Below, in pieces: positions 54,052 to 63,838 of a stretch of 64,000 bases of DNA. The stretch's first letter is position 1. Each line of letters starts with the position of its first letter. Source of the DNA: Clostridium putrefaciens (GTDB lineage: Bacteria > Bacillota > Clostridia > Clostridiales > Clostridiaceae); the NCBI RefSeq assembly GCF_900461105.1, contig NZ_UFWZ01000001.1, positions 1,240,001 through 1,304,000 of the forward strand. The letters are read 5' to 3'. The translations under genes and the position numbers were made by a program. The notes under the pieces were generated by a model, which saw nothing but the letters and a program-made list of their open reading frames with translations, was not told the origin of the DNA and ran no database searches.

Positions 54052-54321
54052 CTCATCGCATCCTTTCATATTTAAACTAGTTTGTGTATATACCCTCTAT
54101 TATAAGACATTTATTATTATAAAGAAATGTTTACTTGCTTATATAATAAAATTCACCTGATGATGGCAATGCTTAGAAAATTTCAATTATTAACATATAT
54201 AGAGCAAAATGAAGTTAAATTACATATGAGAGATATAAGTTGCTCCTACAGAAGTTAATAGATTTTGAATAAACTGTTAAATATATTAGTATGAGTATGT
54301 AAAAATAAATAGTATTAAATC

Positions 54322-54505
54322 AACTAGAAACTTATAGAGTTAATATAAGTTAAAAGGGAACCAGGTTAAAATCCTGGGCGGTACGGCCACTGTATTTGGG
54401 GAGCTATTTCTATATTGATATGAAGTCACTGGAAATTATATTTCTGGGAAGGCGGAAGGATGCTATGAACCATAAGTCAGGATATCTGACTAGTTGAAAG
54501 TGTAA
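54322..54505 (+). promoter_or_regulatory. Cobalamin (B12) riboswitch
   Basis: The conserved elements appear in order: AAGGGAACCAGGTTAAAATC (54353-54372), CTGGGCGGTACGGCCACTGT (54374-54393), GAAGTCACTGGAAATT (the B12-box-like region), GGGAAGGCGGAAGGATGCTA (54446-54465) and AAGTCAGGATATCTGACTAG (54474-54493). This is the class I cobalamin riboswitch pattern. A terminator follows at 54608-54640, so control is most likely transcriptional. Confidence 0.92.
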
Positions 54506-54607
54506 TAAGAGCTTTCCGATTAAGGGCTTAACACACGTTATTAAGATATTTGCTTAAACTTTACTATTATGAATACATTTAAGTAGAATCTTTTATATTA
54601 TTAGTTA

Positions 54608-54640
54608 AACCTTAGCCTTTAAAAGCTAAGGTTTTTATTA
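54608..54640 (+). terminator. Riboswitch expression-platform terminator
   Basis: AACCTTAGC (54608-54616) pairs with GCTAAGGTT (54625-54633), then a T-rich run. It lies between aptamer and coding start and probably stops transcription when cobalamin is bound. Confidence 0.8.
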
Positions 54641-54715
54641 TTTTTAAGAGAGGAGATTTAGGTTTAAGATAAAACGTTTACTAAAATTAAATTTTAATAA
54701 AGAAAGGATGTTAAT

Positions 54716-57529
54716 ATGAAAAAGAATAAGTTTGAATTTTTAAGTATCATTTTAATTTTTTCACTATTTTTTAATATCATATCCTATGTTCCGGTTAAGG
54801 CCTTGTCAGAAGGTAAGGAATCTTCAACATCAAAGCAAGTGCAAATAAATAAGGCAGATAAAGAAATAATAAAAACAGATGGTGTAGAAAATACTTCTAT
54901 AGGTAAAGTGAAAAAGTCAGCAGTTATATCAATTGAAGGTGCGAAAGAAGGGGAAACATATACTTCATCTGTAAATATAGATATATCTACAGATGAAGGA
55001 ACTTGGAAGGCTACATTAAATGGAGAAGATTTCTTGGGTGGTGCTATAAGTAAGGCAGGAAAATATACACTGAAAGTTGTAGCAGAACTAGAAGGGGTTA
55101 AATCAGAAAAAAAGGTTAATTTCACAGTGGACATGCCTCCTTATGAAAAGGTAAGGGTAAGAGTTGAAGGTAATGAAAAAGTCTTATTTAATGAAATTGT
55201 AGAGTCGGGATTTTGTGAAAGTAATATTCTTGAAATCTTAATTAAGGCCGTGGGTAAAGGTAATATTAAAGGAACTGGGAGAAGAGAAAGTTACTTTATA
55301 AAAGGGATACTTGGCGAAAATCAGAGTCAGAATTTAGGATGGTGCTATTATGTAAAAAAGGGGTTAGATGTTAAACAACCTATGGTAGGCGTAGGCGCGT
55401 TTACTGATATAAAAGATGCGGAAGGTAAATTTAATTATGATGAGATAGTATTCTACATGACACATTATAAATATGACGGAGTGTTTGAACTATATACACA
55501 CATACCAGTAATATCTTTGAAATCTTTAGATGATAATCATGAAATAACTGTATCAAAGGAAACGGATAAGACACCTTTAAATGATATTGATGTTAATGTC
55601 GAAGGCATAGGGATTTTTAAAACCGATGATAATGGAAAGATTAATTTTAAAGCGCCAAGTGATATATATAATATAACAATTGGTAAGAGAGATAAGTATA
55701 TAGATGTAGTACCAAATACTTATGTCGTATCTCTTCCAGTAGAAGAACAAGTTTTAGAGATAAACTATGATGAAGATAAGATAAGGGAAGGTATTAAGGA
55801 TCCATTTATAAGAAGTATTAAAATAAACATGGATAAGGATGAGGATATTTCTTCTGAAATATTTGAGAAGTCTTTAGGTAAGAATAAGATTTTAACATTC
55901 ATAAATAAGGACATGACATGGGAGTTTCAAACAAATGATATAATTAAGGAAAATATCAAGGATATAAACATAGTGTTAAATAAAGATAGCAAAAATAAAG
56001 AATCTATTTTAAAAGATTTTAATGATGCTAAAATATTATCATTTAAAGATAATGGAATATTACCGGCTAAAGCAAATATAACAATGAAGTATGATACTAT
56101 GAAACCTGTTTATTTATATTATTATGATGAAAAGACTCATAATATAGAAAAGGTTAGTGGACCACATACAATAGTGGATGGTAATATAGTATTTGAAATA
56201 GACCATTGTAGTGATTACTTTCTATCTAGTATAGATTTAGACGAGCAACGAGAATTAAAATTACAAGACATCTTAATGAACATTACTAAGTATTATGAAA
56301 ACACAGACATTTATAGCTTTAGGCAAGCATTAGCACTAAGAAGTATATCAAAGGACATAGATTTGGGAAATAAAATAGAAATTTTTGAAGTAGACAATAT
56401 TGCTGATGTTATAAATAATATAATTTCTATTATTGCAATAGGAGAAAATCCAAGAGACTACGAGGGAAAGAATTATGTTAAGATGCTTAAGGAGTCACAA
56501 AACAAAGATGGGGCTTTTGTTATTTCAGATGGTGATGAAGAATGGCCAACGCTTCAAGCATTTGCAATGATTGCACTAGATATGTCAAAGGCTGATTATG
56601 ATAAAGAAAATGCTGTGAATTATATAGTGTCTAAGTCAAAGGATGGACATTATGGAGATTTAGATACTACAGCTATGGTTATTACACCATTATCAAAATA
56701 TAAGCATATAAAAGGTGTAGAAGAAATAATAAATTCATGTATAGAGCATATAAATAGCAAACAATTAAAGACCGCGGGGTTTGAAGCGTTTGGAAATGAA
56801 AATCCATATACATTATCTGCAGTGATACAAGCCCTTATAGCTAATAAAGAAAATATATTTTCAAGCAAGTGGGTTAAAGATGGTAATACACTTTTAGATG
56901 CACTTTTAACTTTTAAAACTGGAGATCACTTTGAATTTAAAAGTCAGTGGGGAGCAGAGTCCAATATGGCAACTGAACAAGCAGCCTTAGCTTTAATAGA
57001 TATATATAACAATAAGTCTATTTATGAATCTATATACATTTTAGAAGAAGAAGAAACAGAAGAGGAAGTAAAAGAAGAAGAAGTAAAAGAAGAAGAAGTA
57101 AAAGAAGAAGAAGTAAAAGAAGAAGAAGTAAAAGAAGAAGAAGTAAAAGAAGAAGAAGTAAAAGAAGAAGAGGTAAAAGAAGAAGAAGTAAAAGAAGAAG
57201 AAGTAAAAGAAGAAGAAGTAAAAGAAGAAGAAGTAAAAGAAGAGGAAGTAAAAGAAGAGGAAGTAAAAGAAGAAGAAACAAAAGAACAAATAGAAAATAC
57301 TCATAGCCAAGACCTAAATACTAATGGTAAAGAAGTAGACAATAGTGATATAAAAGAAAATGCAATAAAGATTATTCAAGATGAAAAATCTGAATCTAAG
57401 GTTGATACAAAAGAACTTGTTAAGACAGGTAGTGTTATAGATTTTGAATCTTTAATAGAAATATCAATGATTATGATTATAGCTGGAATAATAATCATAA
57501 ATAAACAAAAGAAACAATCTGTAATTTAA
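54716..57529 (+). CDS. Transcobalamin-like cell-surface protein with DUF4430 and alpha-toroid
   Basis: A 937-residue secreted protein: signal peptide 1-29; an Ig-like domain about 70-135; DUF4430 about 141-255 (YEKVRVRVEGNEKVLFNEIV, WCYYVKKG), the fold of the C-terminal half of transcobalamin/intrinsic factor; two beta domains about 260-510; a prenyltransferase/terpene-cyclase-like alpha-toroid about 515-780 (QNKDGAFVISDG, AFGNENPYTLSAVIQAL), matching the N-terminal half of transcobalamin; a stalk of 14 EEEVK repeats plus one variant; and a C-terminal LVKTG-hydrophobic-KQKK tail like a degenerate LPXTG sorting signal. Control by the cobalamin riboswitch supports a corrinoid-capture role. Confidence 0.8.
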   Translation: MKKNKFEFLSIILIFSLFFNIISYVPVKALSEGKESSTSKQVQINKADKEIIKTDGVENTSIGKVKKSAVISIEGAKEGETYTSSVNIDISTDEGTWKATLNGEDFLGGAISKAGKYTLKVVAELEGVKSEKKVNFTVDMPPYEKVRVRVEGNEKVLFNEIVESGFCESNILEILIKAVGKGNIKGTGRRESYFIKGILGENQSQNLGWCYYVKKGLDVKQPMVGVGAFTDIKDAEGKFNYDEIVFYMTHYKYDGVFELYTHIPVISLKSLDDNHEITVSKETDKTPLNDIDVNVEGIGIFKTDDNGKINFKAPSDIYNITIGKRDKYIDVVPNTYVVSLPVEEQVLEINYDEDKIREGIKDPFIRSIKINMDKDEDISSEIFEKSLGKNKILTFINKDMTWEFQTNDIIKENIKDINIVLNKDSKNKESILKDFNDAKILSFKDNGILPAKANITMKYDTMKPVYLYYYDEKTHNIEKVSGPHTIVDGNIVFEIDHCSDYFLSSIDLDEQRELKLQDILMNITKYYENTDIYSFRQALALRSISKDIDLGNKIEIFEVDNIADVINNIISIIAIGENPRDYEGKNYVKMLKESQNKDGAFVISDGDEEWPTLQAFAMIALDMSKADYDKENAVNYIVSKSKDGHYGDLDTTAMVITPLSKYKHIKGVEEIINSCIEHINSKQLKTAGFEAFGNENPYTLSAVIQALIANKENIFSSKWVKDGNTLLDALLTFKTGDHFEFKSQWGAESNMATEQAALALIDIYNNKSIYESIYILEEEETEEEVKEEEVKEEEVKEEEVKEEEVKEEEVKEEEVKEEEVKEEEVKEEEVKEEEVKEEEVKEEEVKEEEVKEEETKEQIENTHSQDLNTNGKEVDNSDIKENAIKIIQDEKSESKVDTKELVKTGSVIDFESLIEISMIMIIAGIIIINKQKKQSVI
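57060..57288 (+). repeat. 15-bp tandem repeat encoding the EEEVK stalk
   Basis: About 15 copies of a 15-bp unit GAAGAAGAAGTAAAA, nearly identical, with occasional GAG/GAA changes and a final ACA for GTA. It encodes an acidic-basic helical stalk. Such arrays expand and contract by slippage in whole codons. Long open frames on the other strand here are artefacts of the repeat. Confidence 0.97.
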
Positions 57530-57556
57530 TGTAGGCACCTATGAGGTGATGGAAGT

Positions 57557-57600
57557 AAAATACATACTGATAAAGTTTATTTTATCAGTATGTATTTTTT
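57557..57600. terminator. Bidirectional terminator after the transcobalamin-like gene
   Basis: ATACATACTGATAAA pairs with TTTATCAGTATGTAT, flanked by A and T runs, between convergent genes. Confidence 0.9.
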
Positions 57601-57620
57601 ATTTAAGTTCATTATTTATA

Positions 57621-58007
57621 CTACTTATATTTTTCTAGCTGCACATTTAATGCTTTAACAGATATTTGAACCTCTATTATTAATAGTAAAAGAGATATCA
57701 TGAGTGCAATAAGACTCGCTCCAAAAGCAACTTCTCCTGCAAAGTTTTTATCTTTAAATATAAGAAATGTGGATAATGCACAAAGAAAGAAGCTGACTCC
57801 TCCCATTATTTGAGTGTATCTTATTATACTTATTCTAAGCTGCAGATTCCTTATTTGTTTTAAAATATCTTCGCTTTTCTCTTTCTTATATTGATTATCT
57901 AATTGCCTAACTAATTGAGCTAAGGATAGAAATCTACTTGTATAGGCAGAGATAAGAAGTGAAATGGAGGTAAAGAGCACTGCTGGGGTAGTTAATTCTA
58001 TTTTCAT
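57621..58007 (-). CDS. DUF2721 membrane protein
   Basis: A 128-residue membrane protein with three hydrophobic segments: residues 8-22, about 65-85 and 90-115. The N-terminal TTPAVLFTSISLLISAYTSRFLSLAQLVRQL is the DUF2721 signature. No function is known for the family to my knowledge. GGAGAATTA precedes ATG 58007. The 284 bp between this gene and the next one hold only AT-rich sequence and the divergent promoters. Confidence 0.85.
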   Translation of the reverse strand: MKIELTTPAVLFTSISLLISAYTSRFLSLAQLVRQLDNQYKKEKSEDILKQIRNLQLRISIIRYTQIMGGVSFFLCALSTFLIFKDKNFAGEVAFGASLIALMISLLLLIIEVQISVKALNVQLEKYK

Positions 58008-58291
58008 TATTAATTCTCCAATCTTATGTTATATAGTAAATATATAATAGCACTTATTAATAGAATACCATTATTATTATTTAAATAAATATATTTAAAT
58101 AAATATGTTTAGTATATTAAACATAGAAACATCTCTATAATAGCAAGGTTATCTATAGAATTTTATGATTTGAAAGTTGCACTGATGTGATATATCATTG
58201 TAATTGGATGAATTGTACAATTAATTATCTATATCTAAAGTTCTAAACAAAGTTAGAGCTTTCATGTTTTTAAGTTATTTAATTATTTGCT

Positions 58292-61200
58292 TTGCAAATG
58301 ACTACCAAAATTTACAAAGTAAGGAGAGTGATTGAAATTATAAAAATCAATAAAAGACATCAGAAAAATGTTGGTTTTATATCCTATGTTCTTATATTTA
58401 GTATGATATTTTCCTTGATATTTTCTACACCAGTAGTGGCTAAAGAGACTCAAGGGAAAGTGTCTGTAGCAACGCAAGTAAATAAAGAATCTAGCTTTAA
58501 AGTTTCTAATGGTGAAATTATTCAATATACAGGTACAGAAACAGATGTAGTTATTCCGGACACAATTAATGGAGAAACCGTTAAGGCTATTGGAGATAAA
58601 GTATTTTTCAATAAAAAACTAACATCTATAAAAATACCGAACACTGTGGATACTATAGGAAAGCAGTCATTTACCAAGAATAATTTGTCAACCATAAAAC
58701 TTCCAAAAAGCTTGACAACTATGGGTGAGGGCGCATTTTCTACTAATGAGTTAACGTCTGTAACAATACCAGAAAGTTTGAAGAAGATACCGGATATGGC
58801 TTTTTCTAAAAACAAATTAACTTCTGTAATAATATCAGAAGGTGTGACAAGTATAGGTATGGGTTCATTTACCATAAATAAACTTGAGTCTCTAATTATC
58901 CCAGATAGTGTTATATTTATAGGCAAAATAGCATTTAAGCAAAATAGTTTAAAATCTGTAAAGATTTCTAAAAACATTGAAACTATAGGGATATCTGTAT
59001 TTGATACTAATCAATTACAAGCTATAATAATCCCAGAAGCTGTTACAAAAATAGATGATGCTGCCTTTAGAAAGAATCAATTAAAGTCTGTAACCATACC
59101 AGTAAATGTATCAACTATAGGTAAATCTGTTTTTGATGAAAGTGTTGGTTTAACTTACTCTAAATTAGTAGAAGCTATTGAAAATGCAGAAAATATAAAA
59201 ACAGATGGGAAGTCAGAAGAAAAGATACAAGCACTAAAAGAAGCTATTGAAGGAGCAAAACAATTAAATAGTAATTCTAAGGCTACTTTAGCAGAAGTAA
59301 ATGAAGCAGTAGAAAAGATTAACAAGGCTATAAAAGCTTTAGAGGAAGAAGTAAGTGTAAAGAATAGCATAAAAGAAATCAAATCTTTAGAAAATATAGA
59401 GTTACCACTTGGATTAAGTGAAGCTGATGCAAAGAAAAGACTACCAGAAAAGGTTGCTATAGTAGATTCACTAGATAAACAATATAATATTAAAATAACA
59501 TGGTCCATATTAGAATACAATGGAAACATTGTTGGTGAATATACAGGAATAGGAACTTTTGAACTTCCAGAAGGAGTGGTTCAGTCATATCCAGCAATGG
59601 ATTTGAAAATAACAGTAAAAATAATAGTAGGTTCTAAAGAAGAAGATAAAATATGGAATATAAAAGACTTTACATACACTGGAACATCTATAACAGGCTT
59701 CTCTGAAAGTGGAAAAGAAAAGTTTGAAATAAATAAAGATTTAATTTTACCTAAATTAAATAAATCTGGACAAGCAATAACAGAAATAGGAGATAAAGCT
59801 TTTTTAGGTGATTATACAACTAAACAAAATCCTAATAAAGGCATAAATTCTGTAAGGATACCAAATACCGTTATAACTATAGGAATAGAAGCATTTCGTT
59901 ATAATTGTTTAACATCTATAGATATACCAAGTAGTGTAAGCACTATAAAAATGTCAGCCTTTAATGGAAACAAACTAAAAACATTGGTTATACCTGATAC
60001 TGTAACAAAATTAGAAGGTGGAGCATTTACTCTTAATGAAATAGAGTCTCTAACGCTTCCTAACAGCTGGACAACTATACCTCAAGCCTTTGCTTTTAAC
60101 AATTTAACTTCTGTAACAATTCCAGAAGGTGTGACTAGAATAGAGGATTTAGCCTTCAGTGATAATAGATTGAGTGAAGTAAAACTACCTAGCACCTTAA
60201 AATATTTATCTGGTCTTAATAACAATGAGTTTAGGTCTATTACAATTCCTAAAAATGTTAATGAATTAGGTAAAAAAGCATTAGCTAGTAACTGGATGAC
60301 ATCGGTTACCATTCCAGGGAATGTAAAGGTAATAGGAGAAAGAGCATTTTGGAATACTTGGCATGATCAGTTTTTAAGCTCAGTAGTCATTGAGGAAGGT
60401 GTTGAAAAGATAAATGCATTTGCATTTTGTAATAATCATCTAAAAGATGTAGAACTTCCAAGTAGTGTGAAACAACTTCATAAAGATACTTTTAGTACTA
60501 ATTTAGGCTATGAAGGTGTAGTTCATGTATACACACCTAATTACAAAAATCCAAATAATTTTGAGGAAAATAAGTATCAGATAATTAATCCAGGGAAAAT
60601 AATTATTAAATACATATTTGAAGATAAAGTTTTAAAAGAAAAAGAGACATGGAAGAATCCTAAAACTGGAGAGTATCTCCATGTAGGAGATAAAGGCATA
60701 GAAGTGGTTCCTGAATATAGAAATAATGAATATGAATTAAAAGATACAAATATAATTAAGGTTGACTTAAATGACAAAGAGGAAGTAGTGAGTATTCAAT
60801 GTAATAAAAAACAGTTATCAGAAAATATGACAATTAAGTCAATAGGGAACATAGCACCGGTAGTAGTAGATTTTGGCACGAATAAAGCGGTAGTAATGGA
60901 TAAGCTATCTAAAAAGACCTTTATAGTGGATTCAAATGATCAAAAACAGGAAGTACAACTAGATTGGATAATTGAAGCATATGATGGAGATAAATCAGGA
61001 GAGTATACTGCAATAGGAACATTTAAACTTCCAGGAGGAGTGGTTCAGTCAGAGCCAGAAACAAAGTTAGAAGTTGTGGTACGAATAATAGTAAAAGAAA
61101 ATTTTGAAAATCTTGTAGATACTATTTGGAAAGTAGAAGACTTTACTTATAAAGGAACAAGGGTAAATGGTTTTAGTGAAGTAGGAAAAGAAAAATTAAA

Positions 61201-62455
61201 AACTAATAAAGATTTAGTTTTGCCTAAGGTAAATGAAGAAGGACAAAGCATAACAGATATTGGAGAAAATGCATTTGCAAAGATGGGATTGATTAGTTTA
61301 ATAATTCCAGAAGGCTTAAATGGGTTAGTAATTGAAGCAGGGGCTTTTCAAGAGAATGAATTGAAGAGAGTATTCATTCCAGAAGGTGTAAGTGAAATAT
61401 TAACCTTTTCATTTTATAAAAATGATTTAATATATGTAGATTTCCCGGGAACTGTGAAAAAAATAGGAAATCAAGCTTTTGCCCATAATAAATTGGTTTC
61501 TGTTACAATTTCTAAAGGTCAAGATACCATATGTTTAGATCGTTTTTCATTTTACAATAATCAGTTAATATCTGTAACCATACTAAAGGATATAAAGAAG
61601 ATCCATGGAGAGGCGTTTAAAGACAATAAAGGATATGAAAATGATAATAGAAGGGTTCATATATTTATAGCAAAATTAGACCCGGAAAACAATGGTTTGT
61701 TTGAATTCTCAGATTATCATAGAGTTAATCTTTTAGCTGTAGAATCCGTAGAAGGAGTAAAACCAATAGAAATAGCTTTGGGCACAGAAAAAAGTAATAT
61801 AGGGTTACCAGAAAAGATAAAGTTAAAATTAAATAATGGAGATATAAAAGAAGTACAAGTAACCTGGTTAAATGAGCAGTACAATGTTAATAAAGCAGGA
61901 GAATACACTTTTACAGGCTTTTATGATTTGCCAGAAGGTATGATGGGAAAGAAAAAGGATATAAGTGCTAAAATAATAGTAGTCCATGGAGAAACTCAAG
62001 TAGATGAAGAACCTAATGTTGAAGTTATCGAAGATACCGGTAAAGGATCAGAGGTAGTTATTAGTGATACAATTGCTGGAGAAACAGTTGAGACTATTGA
62101 AAATAAAGTATTTATTAATAAAAACTTAACATCTTTAAAGAGGCCAAATACTGTGGAAACTATAGGAAAACAGTCATTTGCCAAAAACAAATTAACATCT
62201 ATTGAATATCCTAAGGAACTTATAAATACTGAATCAACTAGTTTGGAAATTCCAGAAGATATAACAAGTATAGCAAGAAGTGAGACTAAAGTGGCTACAG
62301 GTGAAGCAGATGCAAAGACTGATGAGGACTTTATAGATAAAAACTTAAATGATTCTAAGTCTAAATCATCAGCTGTTATATGGATAGGTTTAATTCTGAT
62401 AAGCATACTAGTTTTAGTAAAGATAAGGCATAAGTTTTTTAAAAAAATACAATAA
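58292..62455 (+). CDS. BspA-type leucine-rich-repeat surface protein (1387 aa)
   Basis: A large secreted protein. A hydrophobic signal segment spans about residues 30-50. Three blocks of LRR_5 (BspA/TpLRR) repeats with the unit LTSVTIPESVTSIGxxAFxxN lie at about 70-290, 500-760 and 980-1120, with a partial fourth at about 1270-1330. Between them are a FIVAR-like helical segment (about 292-350), Ig-like domains of the group-4 type (about 355-450, 840-930, 1150-1235) and a MucBP-like strand region (about 770-830). The C terminus is a membrane segment plus basic tail, no LPXTG. Likely adhesin. The start codon is uncertain: AAGGAG at 58321 has only ATT codons at good spacing. Confidence 0.85.
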   Translation: MQMTTKIYKVRRVIEIIKINKRHQKNVGFISYVLIFSMIFSLIFSTPVVAKETQGKVSVATQVNKESSFKVSNGEIIQYTGTETDVVIPDTINGETVKAIGDKVFFNKKLTSIKIPNTVDTIGKQSFTKNNLSTIKLPKSLTTMGEGAFSTNELTSVTIPESLKKIPDMAFSKNKLTSVIISEGVTSIGMGSFTINKLESLIIPDSVIFIGKIAFKQNSLKSVKISKNIETIGISVFDTNQLQAIIIPEAVTKIDDAAFRKNQLKSVTIPVNVSTIGKSVFDESVGLTYSKLVEAIENAENIKTDGKSEEKIQALKEAIEGAKQLNSNSKATLAEVNEAVEKINKAIKALEEEVSVKNSIKEIKSLENIELPLGLSEADAKKRLPEKVAIVDSLDKQYNIKITWSILEYNGNIVGEYTGIGTFELPEGVVQSYPAMDLKITVKIIVGSKEEDKIWNIKDFTYTGTSITGFSESGKEKFEINKDLILPKLNKSGQAITEIGDKAFLGDYTTKQNPNKGINSVRIPNTVITIGIEAFRYNCLTSIDIPSSVSTIKMSAFNGNKLKTLVIPDTVTKLEGGAFTLNEIESLTLPNSWTTIPQAFAFNNLTSVTIPEGVTRIEDLAFSDNRLSEVKLPSTLKYLSGLNNNEFRSITIPKNVNELGKKALASNWMTSVTIPGNVKVIGERAFWNTWHDQFLSSVVIEEGVEKINAFAFCNNHLKDVELPSSVKQLHKDTFSTNLGYEGVVHVYTPNYKNPNNFEENKYQIINPGKIIIKYIFEDKVLKEKETWKNPKTGEYLHVGDKGIEVVPEYRNNEYELKDTNIIKVDLNDKEEVVSIQCNKKQLSENMTIKSIGNIAPVVVDFGTNKAVVMDKLSKKTFIVDSNDQKQEVQLDWIIEAYDGDKSGEYTAIGTFKLPGGVVQSEPETKLEVVVRIIVKENFENLVDTIWKVEDFTYKGTRVNGFSEVGKEKLKTNKDLVLPKVNEEGQSITDIGENAFAKMGLISLIIPEGLNGLVIEAGAFQENELKRVFIPEGVSEILTFSFYKNDLIYVDFPGTVKKIGNQAFAHNKLVSVTISKGQDTICLDRFSFYNNQLISVTILKDIKKIHGEAFKDNKGYENDNRRVHIFIAKLDPENNGLFEFSDYHRVNLLAVESVEGVKPIEIALGTEKSNIGLPEKIKLKLNNGDIKEVQVTWLNEQYNVNKAGEYTFTGFYDLPEGMMGKKKDISAKIIVVHGETQVDEEPNVEVIEDTGKGSEVVISDTIAGETVETIENKVFINKNLTSLKRPNTVETIGKQSFAKNKLTSIEYPKELINTESTSLEIPEDITSIARSETKVATGEADAKTDEDFIDKNLNDSKSKSSAVIWIGLILISILVLVKIRHKFFKKIQ

Positions 62456-62488
62456 ATGATTTCTGCTGAAAGTATAATTTAAGTGTTT

Positions 62489-62523
62489 AAAAAGGGGTGA
62501 GTAGAGTTTTTACCTACCCCTTT
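62489..62523. terminator. Terminator after the BspA-type gene
   Basis: AAAAAGGGGT pairs with ACCCCTTT, with an inner TAG/CTA pair. It lies between convergent genes. Confidence 0.75.
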
Positions 62524-62526
62524 ATA

Positions 62527-62967
62527 CTATTTTAAGTTATTTATTTTCTTAAGTTTTATAATCTCACCTACATTTAAAAGGACAATTATAAATACTAAGG
62601 GTAAATTAATATTTACTACACTTGAGTAGTTAAGTGAAAGTATAGAAGGGTTTTTTACGAGAAAGATTATTAAGAAGAATAATAAAAATATATGTGTACT
62701 TATTTTATTATGCCTTCCTTTATTAAATATACTAATTTCGTAGTTGTGTATTTCTTTTAAATTAGCGTTTAAAAAAGAAAACAAGGGGTAGTACTCTTTT
62801 GAATATAGGTAATTTACTATAGTAGCTAGACTTGTAATTATGAATATAGCTATTATTGAAATTCTTATATATTGATTGTCTAAAATGTTACCAACCAAAA
62901 GTAATAACATAATAAAGTTTAGAATAATTAATCTAAATATCACATACTTAGTTAATTTATTTTCCAA
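62527..62967 (-). CDS. Hypothetical membrane protein
   Basis: About 146 residues with four hydrophobic segments (near 10-27, 35-55, 90-108, 120-138) and a basic loop. I do not recognise the family. A GTG at 62976 is in frame, but it directly abuts the AGAGG ribosome site; TTG at 62967 has better spacing, so the start is uncertain by three codons. It is separated from the DUF4097 gene by a terminator hairpin and is not clearly part of its operon. Confidence 0.6.
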   Translation of the reverse strand: MENKLTKYVIFRLIILNFIMLLLLVGNILDNQYIRISIIAIFIITSLATIVNYLYSKEYYPLFSFLNANLKEIHNYEISIFNKGRHNKISTHIFLLFFLIIFLVKNPSILSLNYSSVVNINLPLVFIIVLLNVGEIIKLKKINNLK

Positions 62968-63022
62968 TGAATTCACCTCTAATAGTTCTAAGTGTTACTT
63001 AGATTATAACATCTTTATATGA

Positions 63023-63058
63023 AAAGTAGCCTCAAATCTGTATATTTGAGGCTACTTT
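63023..63058. terminator. Terminator after the DUF4097 gene
   Basis: AAAGTAGCCTCAAAT (63023-63037) pairs with ATTTGAGGCTACTTT (63044-63058). On the minus strand it follows directly after the stop of the DUF4097 frame. Confidence 0.85.
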
Positions 63059-63059
63059 A

Positions 63060-63788
63060 TTAATTGATGGTTACATCTCCTGAAGTAGTATTTATATTTA
63101 TTTTACAATTATCAGAACCTACAACACCTTTTATCTGATGCTCTTTTTTTACATCTGTTAGTATAGGTTTATTTAATGTTATATTACCAGAAGTACTGGA
63201 AGCGTTAATGAAGAACTCCGCATTATTTGGGGTAAGTAGTTCTAAATTACCGGATATAGAGCTTATGTCAATGTTTCCACTTGGCATTTTGCTATACTTT
63301 AAATAAGAATCTCCTGAAGTAGAGTTTAGGGTTAAGCTCCCTTCTATAGAGTGAATTTCAATATTGCCAGAAGTAGTTCGAATTTGATTTTCGTTACTGC
63401 TTAATCTATCAATATTTAAATCACCTGAAGTAGAAGTAAAATTAAAGTTTTTAACTGTAATTTCTTCTGCTTCCATAAATCCAGAGGTTGTAATTATATT
63501 TAGATTATTTAAGTTTAAGGGATTTATACAAATATCAGAAGATGTTGATTTTATATATAAGTCATTAATATAGCTTTTAGGTATAAATATCTCTAGTTTT
63601 AAATCTCTTGAGTAGGAAGAAAAACCTTTGAAGGTGTTATTTGGTGATGTTATATATAGGGTACCTTCTTTACTTGTCATATCTAATTTAGGATCGGACG
63701 CTTCTTCACTTGATTTTACATAACCTTTTAATGTGGCTTTTATATTGTCATCATCAGATATTAACACTTTGATATCTGCACTAACCAT
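63060..63788 (-). pseudogene. DUF4097 (LiaG-type) beta-repeat protein, probably N-terminally broken
   Basis: The 242-residue frame consists of DUF4097 beta-helix repeats, with the recurring TSGxIxI-type unit (TTSGFMEAEEITV, TSTSGDLNIDRL, TTSGNIEIHSI, SSTSGNITLNKP). Family members normally have an N-terminal HAAS or membrane segment. Here the first ATG at 63788 has no ribosome site and lies inside a beta strand: the same frame extends 14 codons upstream (SNINSIKID) before a stop. A HAAS-like frame ends 50 bp upstream. A deletion or frameshift that removed the membrane segment explains this best; a separate start is the alternative. Confidence 0.6.
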
Positions 63789-63838
63789 ATCTATTTTTAT
63801 GCTATTTATATTAGAGGAATCTATAGATTTTTATTCAT

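Noticed and set aside
57060-57288. Regular repeat array considered as CRISPR
   Set aside because: Units are 15 bp, contiguous and in frame with no spacers; no cas genes are present.
57030-57310. Two long minus-strand frames of Leu- or Phe-rich sequence
   Set aside because: They are mirror images of the 15-bp repeat coding EEEVK on the plus strand and have no ribosome site.
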